Shown piece after piece: positions 10,621 to 25,642 of a stretch of 64,000 nt of DNA. Below the pieces are notes generated by a model that was given only the letters and a program-made list of their open reading frames with translations, searched no databases and was not told the origin of the DNA. How positions within the stretch are numbered: position 1 is the stretch's first letter; every line of letters starts with the position of its first letter. The DNA is from Paramyrothecium sp. XJ0827 (Eukaryota; Ascomycota; Sordariomycetes; Hypocreales; Stachybotryaceae), in the NCBI GenBank assembly GCA_020881915.1, contig JAJFPB010000005.1:1488001-1552000 (forward strand). Reading direction: 5' to 3'. The position numbers and the translations under genes are program-made.

Positions 10621-13213
10621 ATGGACTCGGAAGACGGAGAACTGTTCATCAAGGTACGGCCTGCTCCGGATGCCCGGCACACACACCAAACTTGTTGCTA
10701 ACACACCATAGCAACTGGCTGCCTTCGTGCGCACACACGAAAAGGCCCTTGCAAATGCGTTGCAATTTCAGCGACGCGAAACTCGTCACAGACCCTCCCA
10801 AAGTACCAGCTCAGCCACGATACCTCCGTCACCGACGATCGCCGAGCGACCCTCCACATCTGCTTCTTCTTCCTCTACGACATCACTAGCCAGCGCCCTG
10901 TCTCTTGGCTCGTTGAGCTTCACCTCTTACAATGTCAAGTCGGCAAAGCTAGCTCTTACCCCCCATCATCTGTTCTACTTGTTGTCCCGTTTTGAAGAGC
11001 TGGGAATCACCGTTGGCCCCATGAAAGTTCGTCTAGAGAATATTCATGACAGTTCAACTTCAGCCAACTACGTCTCCTTTTTGAGCAATACGCAACGCTC
11101 AAAGAGCCGAGGATCTGATGTGGGCTCTATTCACTCTGTTTCGAGCATGCGAAGCGTCATGTCTGGCATGTCTGCCTTGTGGGCAAGCTTCGGCATTGGG
11201 GCTAGCATATCTGCTGCGAGAACTGAGCGTCAAAAGGCTGCTGCTCAAGCCGATATGAAATACCTCTACTCTGCTTTCACGAAAATACCGTGTCTGAGGC
11301 TTGCTCCGGATTGGCGAGCCCGCTTGATCAGCGGCTACGAAGAGTTCCCCTTCGACTCGGCTGTGCCCCTCTATGTTTTCAAGAATCTTCAAGCTCTTGA
11401 GGTCAGCAGTATCGATTTCCGCCAGTTTTTTGGCTGGGACCGACTTGCAGATCAGTTGCGATCGCTTACGCTCAAGCGTGCCAGCATTGAAGACCCTGCG
11501 GATATTTTGATCGATATTGTTCTTGATGATATGGACAAGCGGCGTCGTCGGACGTCCAAGGCTCAACAGTCGCCGACTACCACCTGGGCCATGAACAGCA
11601 GCAGCCCTCGCAGGAGTCCCACGATCCCGCAGCCCGAGCTACATCGCGCAGCATCTGCTCCTGGATCTCCTGATGCTCGAAGCCCTATCTCAGAGTTACG
11701 CGTCGGATCGATGAGCCCAAGTGAGCTTGCCGTTGAGGATGCCCACAGCCTAGGCAGGGACGATATGGATGACCTGATGAAACCTCCTAAGAAGGCAGCG
11801 CGCCCGCGAAGTAATTCGCCTACTCGCCCAGCGAGCTCTCGAAATCATTCAAACCATGCCCGATCTTCACAGCGAATCAAGCGTTCCGGTTCCAGCAGCT
11901 CCCATTCAAGTCTTTCAGACTCATGGCATCACAATCATTCACGAGGCAGCTCCGGGAACCTCCTGGCCATGGGGGCTCTACCTGCTTCTAAATGGCGATT
12001 CCTCCGCCACCTTAGTCTGGCTGACAATGCCCTGACCTCGATCAGTCCTGCTAGTCTCGTTCCCCTGGCCAACACACTTTATTCCCTCGATATCTCATCT
12101 AACCTCTTCACCGAGGTACCCGAAAGTTTAGCCACTCTGACTGCGCTCCGTGCTCTGAACCTGTCTCACTGCATGATCGACTCGCTAAACTCACTTACGC
12201 GAAACCCGCTTCCGGCCATTACAGCCCTCAATCTGAGGGCTAACAGGCTGCAATCACTGGCTGGTATCGAGAAGTTGTACCCCCTGGAAAGACTTGACCT
12301 GCGAGACAACCGCATGTCAGACCCGATGGAACTTGCTCGTCTTACTGGGATTCCGGATATTCGCGAACTGTGGGTTGATGGTAACCCGTTCACACGCACT
12401 CACAGAGATTATCGTGTCACCATCTTCAACATCTTCCGCAAGACCCCAGGTTACACGGAAGATATCATCATCGACGGCAGTGGCCCTAGTTATTCCGAAA
12501 AACGTCAACTAGTAGAACGGGCTCCCATTCCAGATTCGGTTCCGGTCGTGAAGCCAAAAGCTCCCGAGGTTCCAACAGTTGATGTGAGCAAACCGACGAT
12601 CATCCACAACGTCTCCAAGGAAACTGCTGTACTCCATAAGGAACGGCCTGCTCCCAAGACCGTGACGAGCGAGGTCAACACCTCCTCCACTCGTCGTCGG
12701 AAATCTTCTAAGCGACGGATTGTAGACTTGGCTACGGGTGACACTCCACCATCACCTACAGCAGTTGACGTGCAACCAAACAAGATACCTGGTGTATCCA
12801 AAGCGTCTGCCACCTCGGCGAATGCTCGCCGCAACACGCAGCACCAATCATCGGAAGCTGCCTCAGTGGCCCTTGTGCCATCCAAATCTCAGTCTGATAC
12901 CAAGACTGCCTCGGCGGATGCTCCTCGACCCCTGGAGCCTAAGTCTGCTTCACCGAGCTCTCAAGCACCGTTGCCCAGTGACAACGCGCCATCTTGGGAA
13001 GAATCACAAGCCTGGGATGCGAGTGGAGAATTGTATCGTCAAAAGATTGAGACCCTTCGCGACAGAGTTGGTAACGGCTATCTCAGTGTCCTGAGTGAGG
13101 AATCATGGGATCCTGCCCTTGGCTATCATCCCGCATCCGCCATTCGGGCTGCACATACTTCACACCATCCGCCACCTGCCCAAGCTATCCATAGCGGCCG
13201 CACTCTTGGTTAG
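10621..13213 (+). CDS. Leucine-rich-repeat protein, STK11IP (LKB1-interacting protein)-like
   Basis: Exon 1 (10621-10653) encodes MDSEDGELFIK. A 58-nt intron (GTACGG donor, TTGCTAAC branch, CATAG acceptor) leads to exon 2 (10712-13213), giving about 844 residues. The N-terminal third has a Ser-rich linker and a conserved block around FPFDSAVPLYVFKNLQALEV and QLRSLTLKR, as in the LKB1-interacting domain. A Ser/Pro/Arg-rich disordered stretch follows. Five or six leucine-rich repeats lie near residues 425-570 (LRHLSLADNAL, LYSLDISSNLF, LRALNLSHC, ITALNLRANRL, LERLDLRDNRM, IRELWVDGNP), capped by a TIFNIFRKTPGY segment. The C-terminus is Pro/Ser/Lys-rich and disordered. The order N-domain, repeats, low-complexity tail matches STK11IP, but no function is established for fungal members that I know of. 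A kinase-scaffold role would be inference. Confidence 0.7.
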
Positions 13214-15579
13214 CTACAGGCCGATGCCCTAGCATCATCCTGCAATTATACCCCATGTGATACCCCATTATTATTGAGCGGGCTTGTATAACTGCTACGA
13301 CGAGTCAGTAGCTCACTCCGCTCTACAGACATCTCTTGTGACATGGAGAAGTCAATTCTATTTCGAATCCTGTGTTAAGTGTTGATTAATTGTTACCCTC
13401 TTCTTCTTTCTTCTATTTTACATTTTTTTTTTCTTCTTCTTCTTTTCCTCTCACTTTTTGAGCATAGCGAATATGGCGTTTGGATATGGACTGCATTTCG
13501 AGCATTGTTTGCATTGCACGCATCTATTACTTTTTGCTCATGACCATCTCAAAGTCAGCGGTCTTTTGAGCATCTTATTTCTTCTGCGGCTGGCTTTCAG
13601 TTTCTCTAGAGCTATCATGGGAAGACAAAAGGCAAAGATCCTGCATGAGCTGAGGATTGTGGACGTTATTTGTCATTTTTCTCGTTGGCTGTTTCATGTA
13701 CTCCCGGAAGTGGCATGATGATCTTTCGGTATGGCGTTCAGGCGAGGGGAGGCTACTTCTAGTCCTCAGCATTAAAAGCGGTGTCCAATTTCGCTGCAGG
13801 AACAGGACAGACGTAGGATTCGGTGCTTAGGTCTATGGCGAAGATTACTGAAGGATTGATAATACACGAGCGGGCAAGGACCATCGAATTACAACATGCC
13901 AGCCAAACTGTGATGTTCCTCCACCTAGTGATTGTAAACCCTTCACCCTTACTATTGAGCTCTCCCTTTATGGCGAGCTTGTGCACTACCTACATCGTGC
14001 TTCTATGGGGGCAGTGTCCCAATGGCTCGATTATACCTCACTTACGCAGCCATGTTCTTGAAGCACGCAGCCTCGTTCCGGCTTCTCATAATAAGTACGG
14101 AGGCGTGTTGTTTCAATAAACGCGTTTGCAGTCTTTCGAATCCTCTGTTTGCAATCTTCGTTGCTTGTATTACTGAGCTTATTTCGAGTAAGCTTGCTTG
14201 ACCGAGCGAATGCATCTCTGTTCAGCCTCACGTCAATAAATAAATGCCTGGCCCAATATTTTGAGCATATGGAATACAATTGTATCACCTGTAACCGTTA
14301 AGCCTGTTGAAATTGAAATGGCGCAGCGAATCAAGCTTGATAACTTGCCAACATTTATCAGGCCAAGGTTTGGTCGACTTTACGTACACATGACTTATGG
14401 AGAGGCGGTTGCAAATTTTAAGGTGTTTAGAATGCCGCGCCTGGCAAATTCGGTACTTGTGCTCATGATTATGAAAGGAAGCGGGTGGGCCCATCGCGGC
14501 AAAGGAGCGTAGTTGGATAACGAACCACCGAGCTTTGGGTGCTTCTAGTTGGTCAAGCGAGGGTAGGTCTGATACCGATCAATGGCCCTAACTGCGTGTC
14601 GCCATGTGCAATTAGAAAGGATCGCTTGGGCCCGAAGGTGGCGCTTTGAAAATACTGTTCCAGCTAGATCGTAATAAAGCAGTCGTTCTAGTGCCGCCTA
14701 CGAGGACCCTTGAACGCCGCATTGCCAAAAATGAGGTCATACTGGCGATTCAGTAGGTGCCAGGACCGGTGCAGAATTGTGGACCATTTCCTTACTGGTA
14801 AGATGTCGTGCATGGAATTGTTCAAGCAAGGGTTACGGTGTGCATCGCGGAAGAAAAGAAGACCTAACAACAGTTCCTAGCACCTTAAATAAATGCAGAA
14901 AAGGTGTCCATGTGGAAAGGAACATATCCGGAATATGCTCAGGCCGAGAACATGAGGTATGCGCATGGCGCCAAATACCCATTGCGACTCAAGTTGGAAG
15001 TGTCAGACAACGTTGCGAAGGCCGTTCGAGAGGCGGCCGGAGCCGAAGGCCATGGCATGCACAACACCGCACGTTCCAGTCCTAGAAGGGTCGCTCGGGA
15101 TAATCTGGAGGACCCCGTTTCGTTTATCGCATCCCAGAGCCCCGGATGCGGCGCCAAGGCGACCCGCTTCGGCTGACCATGCAGGTATCCTTCCTTATCC
15201 AGAACGGTATAGCGTGCCCCAGAGGATGACTAAACCTCGTTGGTGTCCTTGGCCTTGTTCTCGCAAAGTGGCCCGTGCGCCAACCTCACGCGTTCCGCAC
15301 GAAGCACAGAGCCGCCAGCCCACGCCAGGCCCTCTCTCTGCCGCTGCCAACAACTATCGAATAACACCTCGATAGGACTTTTCTTCGGCTAGAGAAGCTG
15401 GTCCTTGATACCTCGCTACCCACCCGTTCTTCTAACTGATGGCAAATGCTCGAATTTTCCACACCAGCTCTCTGGACGACGTTGCGCGCCACCTACCCCT
15501 TAACGCGCTGATCGGACTGTAGCCTCGACGACCACAAGGCTCCAACCAAGCGCAGGGTACGCTGAAGATATCGAGACGC
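13214..15579. other. Intergenic region, 3' of LRR gene and promoter of nto1
   Basis: No convincing gene in about 2.4 kb. Just downstream of the LRR stop there is an AT-rich stretch and a long T/CTT tract (about 13401-13455). The last 350 nt before the nto1 ATG are C- and CT-rich with few ATGs, as expected of a leader. Confidence 0.55.
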
Positions 15580-18500
15580 ATGGCTCCAGCCTCGCCTCAC
15601 TCACGCCGTACGCCCACGGGCCGCCGTCGCGGTCGTCCCCCGGGTACCACGAACGCGGCGCGCGCCGCAAGGCAAGCCTCTTTCAACGCTTTTGCCACGT
15701 CGGAACCACCTCCAAAGCGTCGCCGATACATTCCTGGTGGCCCCGGTGGTGGTGGAAGATTTGTCGACCCAACGGATTCCGGCGATACACCCGATAGTTT
15801 CAGCGGCAATACCGCTCTTCGATCACGTGCAGCTGCCCGGGACGCTCTTAACGGTGCGTCGCCTTCCACCATGATGCCACGTCGGGAAAGAAGCACGCGA
15901 ATCAGGCGCAACACGAACACTGAAGACGACGACGAGATGCGATGGGGCTCGGCAGCCGCCATGGCTGCATCGGTCAAGCAAGCCGAGGATTACAAACCGC
16001 GCGAGGAGCGGGGATGGGAAGAGTTCCATCCAAACCTCGACATAGAGAAAGTCTTCATGGTATATCGGTCGGACGAGGTGGACGGCATCATAACCCAGGA
16101 GACTTCACATACGCCTATACCACAGACACCAGGAACACCTCTCAATGCTTCCACGACGCCATCGAGACAGGTGAACCCTGGCTCAACAGGGAACTCGCCA
16201 AACCCCCCTGGACGATCGGAGTCCAACCCCTACGAACCTTCAAATGGGACACCTTCTAGGCGACCTCGGCGGCCAACTCGTGATGTTGTTAGCTTTTATA
16301 ATACCCGTCCATTGGACACTGCTATTACCCCCAAAACACCAAAGATTTTACCTATTCATAATCAAACTCCTAAAGAGCGGCTCGACCTGAAACTGCCGTC
16401 ATATCGCAGGACGAACCGAATCGAACTATTCGAGAGCAAGACGTTTGGTCAAGCTCGCTATGTTGACAAGGCGATGAGTAATGTCGGCTACCAGGAAAGC
16501 GATCACTTTCTTCGGCCAGATCGGACTTTGATCAAGGCAAACGACGGCGGATTCGACGACGACCTTGATCAGACTTCAGCTGTGCATTCCGAAGAGAACG
16601 CACCCGTGTCCAGGATTGGGCGCGTGGAATACGACATGGATGAGCAGGACGACATGTGGCTGGAGCAGTACAATGCCCAGCGCAAACAGCATGAGCTGGA
16701 GACAATCACCCGTGAAGTTTTTGAGATCACAATGACAAAAATAGAAAAAGAATGGCACGCTTTAGAGAAGCGGATACCGAAGCCCAATCCTAAGCCCCCG
16801 CAGACGCACCGCCCCCGGTCGAGTTCCGCTGCTGCAGTTAACGGCGAGCCGCAGGCTGGTGAGGAGCCGGACAGCAAGTGTGCGGTGTGTGACGACGGAG
16901 ATTGTGAAAACACAAATGCGATAGTATTCTGCGATGGATGCAATCTAGCAGTTCATCAAGAGTGCTATGGCGTGCCCTTCATCCCTGAAGGCCAGTGGCT
17001 TTGTCGGAAGTGCCAACTATGTGGCCGTGGAGTTCCGGTAGGTGCACTGTCAATTATTTCCTATTGCGGTTTTCGGTGTTGGCTGACGCACTATCAACCT
17101 AGACCTGTATATTCTGTCCAAATACCGACGGCGCATTCAAACAGACCAATTCCTCAAAGTGGGCACATCTTCTATGTGCAATGTGGATCCCCGAAGTCTC
17201 GCTTGGCAATCATACTTTCATGGAACCTGTCATGGATGTGGAAAAAGTCCCCAAGAACCGCTGGAAGCTGACATGTTACATATGTAACCAGCGGATGGGT
17301 GCCTGCATCCAGTGCGGGAACAAGAACTGCTACCAGGCGTTCCACGTCACTTGTGCAAGGAGAGCTCGGCTGTTTCTTAAGATGAAGACGAGTCAAGGTG
17401 TTCTGGCTGTTCTGGATGGTAGCATGGTTCTGAAAGCTTTCTGCGACAAACACTGCACGCCAGACTACACCAAGGAGCACAATGTGCACCAAGCAACTAG
17501 GGCGGCGAAGAAATTCTATAAGCGAAACATGCGAGGCCGCATTTGGGCTGACACCCACGCGATTGCTAACGTTATTGCCGCTCAGCATCGCAACGCCGCC
17601 CCAGAACACTCATCCGATGAATCACAATTCGCCGGGCACAAGAACGACACCATGCTCGGTGATAGGAAGAAGGGCCTGCCTCCAAAGAACATTTGGAAGC
17701 TACCATCTGGGGCACCACTAATACCTCAAGCCGTTTTCGAAACTGTCGAGGCTTCGATTCAACGTTTTCCCTTCCGTAAGCGGAAAGATTTTCTTGGCGA
17801 AGCTTGTCGCTATTGGACGCTCAAACGAGAGGCTCGGCGTGGCGCCGCCTTACTTAAGCGTCTACAGCTTCAGATGGAAACTTTCTCTTCGATGGAACTC
17901 ACAAGACGCGACTTTGCTGCTATGGGCTCGAGCGGCAAGACGAGATTGGCTAGACGCATTCAATTCGCGGAGAACTTGTTACAGGACCTTGAGCAGCTGA
18001 AAGTCCTCTCGGAGGAGATCGTAGAGCGAGAACAACTCAAGGTGGACGCCGCTGAGCTTGAGCAAGAGTTCGTCGATGAATGCTACTTTCCGGTGACAAA
18101 GCTGCTCATCCCAGCCGCCGAGAAGGCTTTGTCGTAAGTTGTCACTTGCTACGGATTGCGAACACGTTTAGACTGACAATGCTTTAGACTGGACAAGGAT
18201 CTTTTCGCAGATGGGCTAGTCAATCTGCAAAGCCGTACCGAAGAGCGTTTCTATGTAACAGCTTTGCCATTTGCGCAGGAGCTTGCAGAAGTTATCAGTG
18301 CAGGCATCAGCTCTGATCCCCAGCCTGAGGATGCTTCACATCGCCTAGAAGCAGCCGCCACGTCACCTGTGAAGAACATTTTTTCCGACATTCGAGAGCG
18401 TCGAAAATTAGGCCGACGCATACTAAAAGCTGTCCAGCCCTTCCTCGAGACCGCCCTTCGTGTTGAATCAGAAATCACCAACAAGCCTCTGGAAACTCTG

Positions 18501-19235
18501 CAAAAAGAATTGGAGAGCATATTCGATACTGGTGTGGAAGCTGGGCAGCGAGCCGTCACTGCCCGTCACCAAGATCAAGACGAGGGAGGTGACACGATCA
18601 TGGTCGATGCTCTTGATCGATCTGAGATTACTGTGAAGAGCAGTCTCGTCGAGCGCGTTCATGTGGTGACTGAACAAGAAGATGTCATGGATACGACGGA
18701 AGACGCCGACGATGAAGTGGGCGGCAACATTGAGGTCAATACATCAGGGCTCGGCATTGTAAACGGGCCTGCCCTCGTTGGAGACAGCAGCTTGGAGCCT
18801 GAGAGATTGAAAAGCATCGTTGTTGACGGGGTTGGATCGTCGGAGACACCACCCGCGAGCAACGGTTACGTGTCTATCCCCCGACCGCAGCAACCGGGCC
18901 CTCCTACTCCGCCCCAATCCAACGGCAGCCTTGGCCAGGAACCTTCAGATCCGCTAACTGAGGGTGGCATAATGTGGTATCTCAAGGCTCACAAACCGCA
19001 AGGCACTTCCATTCTGGAAGAACACTGGGCCGGCAGGGACGCGGTCCGGATGCTCAGCGAAGACCTGACAGACATGGACGACGAAGAGCTTAAGGGGCTC
19101 GTGGCCGACGTCGACGACAGTGTTACCGCCGCTATTGCACTAGACCTGGAAGTCCCAGTAGACAATTCCAGTGCCAGCAGCCGAGCAAAGAGCAACAAGA
19201 ACAGGAAGAGGAGAGCATCTGCTAGACGACGTTGA
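15580..19235 (+). CDS. nto1: PHD-finger protein Nto1 (BRPF-like), NuA3 histone acetyltransferase subunit
   Basis: Three exons: 15580-17037, 17103-18133 and 18188-19235, giving about 1178 residues. The introns are 65 and 54 nt (GTAGGT and GTAAGT donors, CTGAC branches). Residues 1-150 are basic and disordered, with an RRGRPPG AT-hook-like motif. An enhancer-of-polycomb-like helix lies near 345-395 (MDEQDDMWLEQYNAQRK...). From residue 434 comes a PHD finger (CAVCDDGDCENTN...CDGCNLAVHQECYG), a zinc knuckle (CRKCQLCGRG, TCIFCPNTDGAFK) and an extended PHD finger (WAHLLCAMWIPEV...CYICNQRMGACIQCGNKNCYQAFHVTCARR). This PHD-knuckle-PHD module identifies Nto1/BRPF/Jade proteins. Exon junction 1 falls inside the module and restores it exactly. 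In yeast Nto1 links NuA3 to histone H3. I see no clear bromodomain in the C-terminal third. Antisense frames are shadows. Confidence 0.9.
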
Positions 19236-21635
19236 GGTGGTTGTTCCTGGGGTGGTTGTTATTGTTGTTGAATCTCATGCTGTGTGTAACACTACGACGA
19301 ACACTGGACAAAATTCACATCTAAGCCAGCATTCGGTTTGACGCAACAGTTTATTGATTTTTGTTGATTTTTGTTTGAAGCTTGGCGTTCAGAGTTGTTC
19401 AAGAGCCGAGCCTAGACTCCAGACGAGTTCAGGCCGTGTGGATGGCGTTTTGGGGAGCTACGGACGGAGGAGTGTTGCCTCCGCGTTCCATTTTCTTTCC
19501 CCCAGCGGGTAGACATCATGTAGGAAACTAGCTAGCGTCTGAGAATATCATGTAAATGTTCGAGAGCGGGACGTTTGGCTTTCTTATTCGCCGCCGGTGT
19601 GCCTCCAGTGACTGTGGCTTTATTTCTTGACGTTACTGGAGTGGCTATTTACTAGTCGTGTGTATGAGTACTATGTGTGGCAAACGGTATCCGTGGGTTC
19701 CCATATACCAGGATGGGCCTTAACGGATCGTCGGGAATGGTAATTATATGATTTAAACAATGGATTGACTAGCCTCGTCATCCAAAGCTGTTCTAATCCC
19801 TGATCCGCATTGACCGAAGGAGATCTGGTCAGTCGGTCCCAGAGGAGCAGTGTCATAGCATGACGCAAAACAGGCTTTGATCGGGAGTGCGGCAAACCCT
19901 CCACATACTCTCAAAGAGATGTGGCAGGCAAAACTAATCTGCCTAGTTGGGCTTGGCTTCATGGGTCGAGACAGAATGAGGAGGGACGAATTGGGTTTTG
20001 TGTGGAGGACGATTGGTGAGTTCCTCGGCCGAAGCATGCCCGAACCGATCATCAATGCATCACGCAAAGTACAGTAAGTAGGTGAGTGACCTCATACTTG
20101 AAGGCATGCCACCCTCATATCTGCACTTCACTTCGTCATAAAAATGGTCGGGAGGCAAATAAGGAGAACTGATCAGAGTGCGATGGGTCCATGTCGCTGC
20201 TGAAACAGGTCATGTGACGCGTGCAGCGGTCTTTCCAAGGCTCGGCCTCTGCGGCTCTCTCGATGTAGAAAGGGACTGGATGCCCATGACACACAGATCC
20301 CGTTCGGCTGGCTCGACTCTAGAGGGGGCTTGATGCCTTGGCTACCTCCTTGGCTTAGCGCTTGGGGAGGGGAGGGGAAGGGGAGGGGTTGATTGAATCC
20401 CAGATCTCCCCTTTCGTTCAGGGGCGGGGTTCGTTCGAGCAGGGGCTCCACAAGGTCCCTACACCTCTGTTACCTTAAGCTGGCGCAAGAGCTCTTCTGT
20501 CCCGAATAGTGGACTGCCCTGTACGTTAGTGGCAAGGCCGCGTGCCTGTGTGACGTGACAGGGGAAGGTTGCGTTTGCTGGGCGCGAGCCAGATCTGCAC
20601 ATGGGCATTCCATCTGCTCCATAGCAATTGTTTGTTTTATTTCGGGGGGGGGGATTGTTGGAGGGTCATGGTCGACAAAGCCGGCCTTCTTTCTAGCCAA
20701 GGCCGTTAGCAAACTTCTTCAAGGGCCTCCGAGTTTGTGCTGTCGCAGTCCGCAAACCGCCACAAGGGACTGGGGGTTAAGTGCGAATGACGGTTCGTGA
20801 GAGATGTCAAAAGGCCGGGGCGCACAGGGAGTAATTCGCCAGACTCGGCCGGTTAAATTATCAAGACACTAAGAGTGAGCGAGCACATCCACTGGTGACG
20901 GGAAGCAGGCCACATCTCGTTTCCCTTGAAAAAGATATGTGACCACTGTGGTAAGGGGAGGCCAGGGGGATCTAGACTCGGCGACTTTGAACCATGATTG
21001 GATTGCTCGCTGGAACGTAGCTAAGCGACGAATGTCGTGGGGGGTGACCTGTCACTTGGACGTGCAGAGTGCGTGGAAGAGGGTGTCTTAGCAAGACGGC
21101 CTGCCAACCGCGAAGAGCTTGCTTCCATTCGATGTCCGGGAATGCACGAGTGGGAGGCATCCTTTTGGTTCGAGGTCCAGGGTCGGCAGTTCAGAGCGGT
21201 TTGGTTTCCACGTCTGCCTTATTTTTTAAGTCCCGAATGTTCCAGGGTCCCTATCAAGAACAATGCAACGATTAAACTACGGCTCGAATATGGCTTCGTG
21301 CCTCGCCTTGTCTTGCCTTGCCCTGCCCTGCCTTCGTTCCTTTGCGCATGGGTCGATTTGAATCGTACTGCATCAGCGTGCGAGCATGGCTAGGGAATGG
21401 CACTGCGGTTGAGAGACAAAGGCGCAGGGACCTTGGGTTTCACACAGGAGGGTCCCTTTTGTCCTTGCGAATTGTCGCCGAGGGGTGCGCTGCTGCTTGT
21501 GAGATACAGTATGCACAGTTAAGCTTTCGGCGAGCAACCGTCGGGCAGCCTTTTCAATTTCTGGCCTGAGTTTAATCATTTAGTAGGCATAACGCCGTGT
21601 CGTCTATCATGATGGGGTACTGTAAGTGTGTACTG

Positions 21636-21712
21636 TATACGTGCAGTGTGTATATAAGGTATATATGTGTGTGTATATGTGTGTGTATATATGTGTGTAT
21701 GTGCGTGTGTGT
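21636..21712. repeat. TG/TATG-rich simple repeat
   Basis: Alternating TGTG and TATATG units over about 75 nt, imperfect. Purine-pyrimidine alternation throughout, so the tract could adopt Z-DNA; no gene overlaps it. Confidence 0.8.
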
Positions 21713-21943
21713 ATGGGTTCACTGGCCCACGCTGTTGTGGAGTGGCATCGGTGCCATGCATGCAGGTGTTCATTATAAGAAGGGCATTGCATTGTTCATA
21801 CCCATTGACAGGTGAGCCCGGTTCGCGAAGGGTTGCAGGGGGAACACGAGACGCACCCAAGGTATCCGTACCTCGGTGAAAGGACAGGCAAGGCATCTCC
21901 CGAAACCAGGGGACTAAGGCAAGGAAGGTCATGGGAAGGCGAT

Positions 21944-22008
21944 GTACCTCTTCTTGGGGCAAGGTACCTTGAGGTAAGGTAAGCAACGAGTAAGGTAAGG
22001 TAAGGTAG
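21944..22008. repeat. AAGGTA/GGTACC motif cluster
   Basis: Contains GTACCTC, a GGTACC palindrome flanked as AAGGTACCTTGAGG, and five AAGGTA-like pentamer units in a row. Related clusters occur in several other intergenic regions of the window. No function is known to me. Confidence 0.75.
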
Positions 22009-23627
22009 TAATAGTCGTAGCAGCATGGAAAAAGGTGCCGCGTCTCGACGGATATTGTTTGAAAACTCAATGCACTGTGATTCAAGCGCCCCTCAGCGGC
22101 AGCTCGGAGATCGTGGGAGCTTCGCAATCCAATCCAGTGCGAATGCCACGTCCCGTACGCTCAGGGGAAGAAATCATCGCAAGCGCTAGAGCGCGATCGA
22201 GGCGCAGCTGTCGGTAGTCGAACGGCTAGCCTGGACACGAGGGCCTCTAACAGCTCTACCGGCGGCCCCCGAGGGTGACGAATCCGGCGAGGCCATGGAT
22301 GGACCGGGACACCTGCACCTACACCTACACCTCGAGCGGCCTAGGCGCTGAAATTGTCACTGGAAAGAAGGGCGTGGGCTCAGGTGTTACTGGGTCGCCC
22401 AGGCCACCCTCCTCCCCGCCGGGGTCTCCAAAAACCACCCGCTAACGTAAGTAGAGTTAGCAGGAACCAACTTTTCCGCCTGGACACGATCAGACGCTTA
22501 GAATCCTTCCTCCCACACCATCTCCTCCGAGAAAGGGAAAGGAAAAAAAAACCCAAACCTGAGCGATTAGAGACAGACACGTTCTGCTGCCTCACACCTC
22601 GAGACTCCGTCTACGGAACAGCATCTACCCTGACAACCCCCAAGCGATCGTCACACTTTTGTTTTCGTGTGCACCCTTCATCCGGCTCTTCGGCGACAAG
22701 ACTTTGGTCACCAACAACACAGGAACGCGCGATCAAAAGGGAGAAAGACCCCAACGCTCCGCCCACCAGCGAGACCAGCGCCGCAACCAAGCGATTCCCA
22801 GGAACGAGTTTCTCTCCAGTTACTCGCTCTCCTGACGACGAAAGACGACGACAGCGTCCATCAATAGGTCGCTTCTTTTTCTATCGACCTCACGCCTTCG
22901 ACGACTCGCCCCCCCCTTCGGGCGTTAGCTACCCCTTCCCCCCTCTGACCTCACGCTGCAGCTCAGTCACTCCTGAAGCTCTCTCCCTCAACCACGCGAC
23001 GGCCCACCGAGGCAACCACGACGACGATTTGGCCTTGTTTGCCATCTACTCTGGAAACACGCACGTGTTACGATACCGATATTTGATCCTATCTGCCAGT
23101 GTCGTGTGCAGCCTCGTCTGAAAGTCTTCAGCCCTGCTTTCGCTGATCTGGGTGCCACTCCCCGCCCCAGAGTTGTGATCACCTCGTTGTGTAGGTTCCA
23201 CCCAAAACAACTGAACATTGGCCCCTCCCCTCATATTTTCCCATCCTCACTCTTCACCCGGGCGCCCCTGGTCGTCGTGCCGCCATTTCCGCATCTTCTT
23301 TTTCTTTACCCTACACATCAACGTCGCCGCCAGTTCTGGGGCACCTTCTTTTTTTTCTCCCCTGGGCAACGGGTGGCGCGGCATTTCTACTAGCATTGGC
23401 GTTTGGCAAAACTTTTTTTCTGACTCTCATTCCCAGATTATCTGTCTCGAAACGTGCATCGGGTTTTCTGATTAGGAGGCCGGTCATTCCCTCGCACCGA
23501 GTTTACCACCCCACAACAACCGCACCTTGCGCCGCCGACTGCTCGAGTCAGTCTCCCACGCGCCCCTCCACCCACCTTTTCTTCTCACGTCCACGGGCCG
23601 CATCTCGCAAGGCGAGAGCACTCCACT

Positions 23628-24870
<1,243 letters not shown>

Positions 24871-25642
24871 TAATACATACCTCCCACCGGCAACTTCCGA
24901 AGGGCCATGGCCCACCCGAGCTCCTGCGACTTCGATGCTCTGTGTCTCCACCAAATTTGTCCTCCCGCACCCGCGCCGAGTGAGGGCTGGATATGTTTGT
25001 CACATGGGTCAGCTAGCTGGCTGGCGTAATCGACTAATGTACCATGCTCCGCTTGGCTGATGATATCGTTTGTCATGTCCATATGCGAATCCGATCACGA
25101 CAAACGACTGTTTTCTAGCTTATACATCAAATATACAAAATCCGAATTCTATTGCAAATCTACAACATCGCGTATCCCGCTTGCTTGCGAGACTACAAGC
25201 ACACAGCTGCTTCACTGTTGGGGTGTTGTGAATAAAGTAACTGTGATGTGTACGCAAGAGATGTTCATTGTAGACGGCTTCCACCTGCACCCATTCCATG
25301 CTCGGTACATCATGGGGCGTTAGGATTGGTCATGAAAGACGTGAAGCTACGAGCTTACTTGCGAGACATCGCCTGCCCGCATCAAGCCATTAGTACTCCA
25401 TTGCCTTGTCTGGACTGTTTGGGGCGTCAATTTGGTGCTCTCATCGAGAAAAATCAACCTTTCAAGTGAGGCGGAGCTGCCGAATTGCAGGTGTGCTTTG
25501 TTTAGTCTTCATCCTTCTAGCTGGGCAGTGTCCCGCATCCTTGCTGAGTCCAGAACCACCCCAACCTGAAATCTCCTGGCAGCACGGCCGAGTGTGGATC
25601 CTTTCGTCCTTGCCAAATGTTGGTGAGGGAGTCCTAGATCAC
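24871..25642. other. Convergent 3' region between PP1 and Rdx genes
   Basis: About 770 nt between the PP1 stop and the stop of the minus-strand Rdx gene. AT-rich 3'-UTR-like sequence near 25085-25165. No gene or strong hairpin terminator seen, as expected for polyadenylated genes. Confidence 0.5.

Larger units (their letters stand above)
19236..23627. other. 4.4-kb intergenic region including long CT-rich leader of the PP1 gene
   Basis: No supported gene. It holds CCTTG-type pentamers near 21301-21335, a TG/TATG repeat and an AAGGTA cluster (both listed separately), and three ACACCT-like hexamers near 22311-22334. From about 22450 to 23620 the plus strand is rich in C and CT tracts, typical of leaders of strongly expressed fungal genes. 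A 768-nt frame without stops (22354-23121) has no internal ATG and looks like a by-product of pyrimidine richness. A GTAAGT at 22446 could be the donor of a leader intron; its acceptor is not determined. Confidence 0.5.

Noticed and set aside
20985..21060. Second tRNA-like B box (GGTTCAAAGTCG, minus strand)
   Set aside because: No convincing A box or paired acceptor stem at the right distance.
22354..23121. 255-codon open frame upstream of PP1
   Set aside because: It has no ATG; stops are rare only because the strand is C-rich. A stretch resembling an HMG-box KDPNAPP is too short to count.
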